Source: Crossiella cryophila
GTDB taxonomy: Bacteria; Actinomycetota; Actinomycetes; Mycobacteriales; Pseudonocardiaceae
Direction: 5' to 3'
NCBI RefSeq assembly: GCF_014204915.1
Contig: NZ_JACHMH010000001.1
Location: 6,535,501-6,599,500 of the forward strand
DNA: 64,000 nt
Made by a program: the position numbers and the translations under genes
The notes under the pieces: generated by a model
The model's database searches: none
The model's input: the letters and a program-made list of their open reading frames with translations, nothing else
What the model was told of the DNA's origin: nothing
Shown: positions 62,377 to 64,000 of the stretch, in pieces
Position numbering within the stretch: the first letter of the stretch is position 1
Layout of the letters: each line of letters starts with the position of its first letter

Positions 62377-63519
62377 TCAGCGTTTGAGCTTGTTGCGGAC
62401 CGCGAGCACCGCCAGCCCGAGCAGCAGCGGGCCGGTGAAGCGCAGGCCCAGCACCACCCATTCGCCGGTGCCGGTGAGCGGCTGGGCCGGGGGCGAGAAC
62501 AGCGAGAGCACGGACTGCCCGGCCAGTCGCACTGACCGCTGCGCGAGGTCGGCGGGTGCCGGATCGGGGAAACCGTGCAGGGCCAACAGGATTGTCCCGA
62601 TGGCGACCACTACCGCGAGTGCGGCCACCGCCCGGCCAGCCCGGAGTCCGTAGCCGGAAAGCAGCCAGTAGGCCGAGATCAGCAGGTAGTCAGCCGCCGC
62701 CCGGATCCGGCTGCCACCCCCAGCCTCCCTCGCGGCACGAAGCTTCTCGGCCCGGCGCATCTCCATCTCGCCAAAGTAGAAGTCGGCTGCGCCAGGTTCG
62801 TCCTTGGCGTCTTCCAGGGCTTTGCGGAGCGAGCGGTAGACCCCGGCCACATCCGACGGCACCGCTGAGGGTCCTTGCTGCCAGGTCCGCCAGCGAGCTT
62901 CCTCTGCAATGATGTGCCGCCGGGTTCGCCAGCGTCCGGGCGGCGGACCGAAGACATTGTCCCGCAAGCGGATGCGGTCAAGATTACGGGCGGCGCCCAG
63001 TGTGCAGCGGGACAGGTCGAAACCCTGGATGGTTAGGGTTGACACATCCAAGCCCGTCACCGAGCCCAGTCCGGGGCGGGCTCCTGGGCCAGCGTGGAGG
63101 GAGCTGGGTTTGTGCAGCTGTGCGCCGTCAAGGACGAGGTCACCACCGTCCAACGACAGCGTGAGTCCGCCGACGAAGACCGTGTCATGTGCGGTTATCA
63201 GCTCGGCGGTGACCTCGATGTCCGCGCTGCCAAGAAAAGTAGCCTTGTCGAGGGTGAGTGTCGAGGTGGTGACGCCACGCCAGCGGACCGCGTCCTCGAA
63301 CAGCGCGCCCCGGAGGTTGAGTCCGCCGTTGAATCTCGTGCCGTCCAACGTCGTCGTGCCGCTGAATCTGAACTGCTCGAAGGAGACCGGGTCCTCGAAC
63401 ACGGTTCCGGTGAGGTCCAGTCCGGTCAGGGTGGCCCTGCCTCCCTCTAGCGCCAGTTTGTCCAGCAACTGGTTCAGCTGCTCGGCGCTGACGACCATCC
63501 CGCGCAGCTCAGAACTCAT
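62377..63519 (-). CDS. Pentapeptide-repeat membrane protein
   Basis: 380 residues. The N-terminal half (about 30-180) has pentapeptide-like beta-helix repeats such as TLTGLDLTGTVF and NLRGALFEDAV. A charged helical stretch follows (EMEMRRAEKLRAAREAG), then hydrophobic segments at about 294-314 and 355-374 and a shorter one (DYLLISAYWLLSGYGL). The end resembles two-helix ion-channel-like domains sometimes joined to pentapeptide repeats. ATG 63519 lies inside the end of the upstream gene (11-nt overlap), so the two are translated together. It probably has no role in the polyketide pathway. Function unknown. Confidence 0.8.
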   Translation of the reverse strand: MSSELRGMVVSAEQLNQLLDKLALEGGRATLTGLDLTGTVFEDPVSFEQFRFSGTTTLDGTRFNGGLNLRGALFEDAVRWRGVTTSTLTLDKATFLGSADIEVTAELITAHDTVFVGGLTLSLDGGDLVLDGAQLHKPSSLHAGPGARPGLGSVTGLDVSTLTIQGFDLSRCTLGAARNLDRIRLRDNVFGPPPGRWRTRRHIIAEEARWRTWQQGPSAVPSDVAGVYRSLRKALEDAKDEPGAADFYFGEMEMRRAEKLRAAREAGGGSRIRAAADYLLISAYWLLSGYGLRAGRAVAALAVVVAIGTILLALHGFPDPAPADLAQRSVRLAGQSVLSLFSPPAQPLTGTGEWVVLGLRFTGPLLLGLAVLAVRNKLKR

Positions 63520-64000
63520 CGATCCCCCGCCCGTTCGGGCCGAACGCCTCGAAGTACAACGAGTGGCGCACCAGGTACTCGCCGAACAACGGCACCGCCA
63601 GCCGGTACTGATTGGCCTCCCGGCGCAGGTGCGCGCGGTCGAGCAGGTCCAGCAACGCCTGTGGCCCACCGAGTTCGGCCGCCTCGGTCTCCGGCATGCC
63701 CTTGGCCCCGTTGCGGGCGAAGTGCGCCAGCACCCGCTTCTCCGGCCCGCTGTACAGGTCCCGGCGGCGGCACTCCGCGAGTGAGACGCCCTCGGTGTCC
63801 TGGGCGGGCAGGCAGAGGAACGGGTCGGCCTCCACCATGGTGTCGATGATGTGGTCCACCAGATCGCGTTTGGTGACCGCGTATCCGTTCTCCGCGGCCA
63901 GGTAGTTCTCCAGCTGTGAGCGCAGCCTGCCCCAGAAGTACGGCCGCAGACCGAGTCTGGCCACCACCACGTCCCGGACATCGCGCGGCAGCACCACCGG
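63509..64000 (-). CDS. Unidentified protein, C-terminal part (5' end beyond the window)
   Basis: At least 163 codons are open to the right edge, so the start is probably outside; a GTG at 63997 is possible but unconvincing. The visible part is soluble and alpha-helical, with winged-helix-like pieces (EKRVLAHFARNGAKGMPETEAAEL, read in two parts: EKRVLAHFARNG and MPETEAAELGG) and an ending GIDEF. It resembles the C-terminal region of large ATPase-type proteins, but I do not recognise a family. It overlaps and is probably co-expressed with the pentapeptide-repeat membrane protein. Confidence 0.55.
   Translation of the reverse strand, partial: PVVLPRDVRDVVVARLGLRPYFWGRLRSQLENYLAAENGYAVTKRDLVDHIIDTMVEADPFLCLPAQDTEGVSLAECRRRDLYSGPEKRVLAHFARNGAKGMPETEAAELGGPQALLDLLDRAHLRREANQYRLAVPLFGEYLVRHSLYFEAFGPNGRGIDEF

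Noticed and set aside
1-64000. tRNA, rRNA, transposase or prophage genes
   Set aside because: I looked for cloverleaf-like and conserved rRNA segments and for transposase or integrase motifs and found none.

Overview
This is a very GC-rich window from a filamentous actinomycete. A pseudonocardial host is plausible but not established: that guess rests on base composition, modular type I PKS genes, a SARP-type regulator and rare TTA codons. Most of the window is one biosynthetic gene cluster.

Left two thirds (1-46713, all minus strand, read right to left): one tightly packed operon. It runs from a PRMT-like methyltransferase, through a discrete acyltransferase, to three giant type I PKS genes; the last runs off the left edge. 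Stop/start overlaps or gaps of 5-38 nt imply a single transcript. The PKSs carry an N-terminal loading ACP and nine visible extension modules. By AT signature motifs and reductive domains: M1 methylmalonyl, no working reduction (KR lacks Tyr; the module also holds a second, degenerate AT); M2 malonyl, hydroxyl (dead DH); M3 methylmalonyl, hydroxyl (dead DH); M4 malonyl, hydroxyl (A-type KR); M5 methylmalonyl, alkene; M6 malonyl, alkene; M7 malonyl, fully reduced; M8 methylmalonyl, alkene; M9 C3-type but with an unusual YAAH motif, DH and ER visible. No thioesterase is in view, so the chain continues past coordinate 1.

Middle (46981-55722, plus strand): a divergent set of seven genes. They encode an acyl-activating ANL ligase, a cytochrome P450, a class II terpene-cyclase-like protein with a DxDTT motif, a carboxymuconolactone-decarboxylase-fold protein lacking the CxxC pair, an FAD/NAD(P)-dependent oxidoreductase, a class II aldolase/adducin-fold protein and a type II DAHP synthase. 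The ligase, discrete AT and loading ACP look like a dedicated starter-loading route. The DAHP synthase, aldolase-fold, FAD and CMD-fold genes look like a small precursor pathway starting from the shikimate entry step. The starter acid itself cannot be read from the sequence.

Right (55736-62373): a 143-bp array of 21-22-bp repeats in both orientations lies between convergent genes. It is followed by an IclR regulator, an IspG-like TIM barrel with no iron-sulfur domain, a second IclR regulator, and a large SARP-ATPase-LuxR regulator that probably controls the cluster. At 62377-64000 lie a pentapeptide-repeat membrane protein and the end of an unidentified gene, probably outside the cluster.

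The most unusual points are the loading system with its vestigial second AT, the DxDTT cyclase inside a macrolide-type PKS cluster, the DAHP-synthase gene set and the truncated IspG-like protein. All assignments come from reading motifs by eye; no searches were run.
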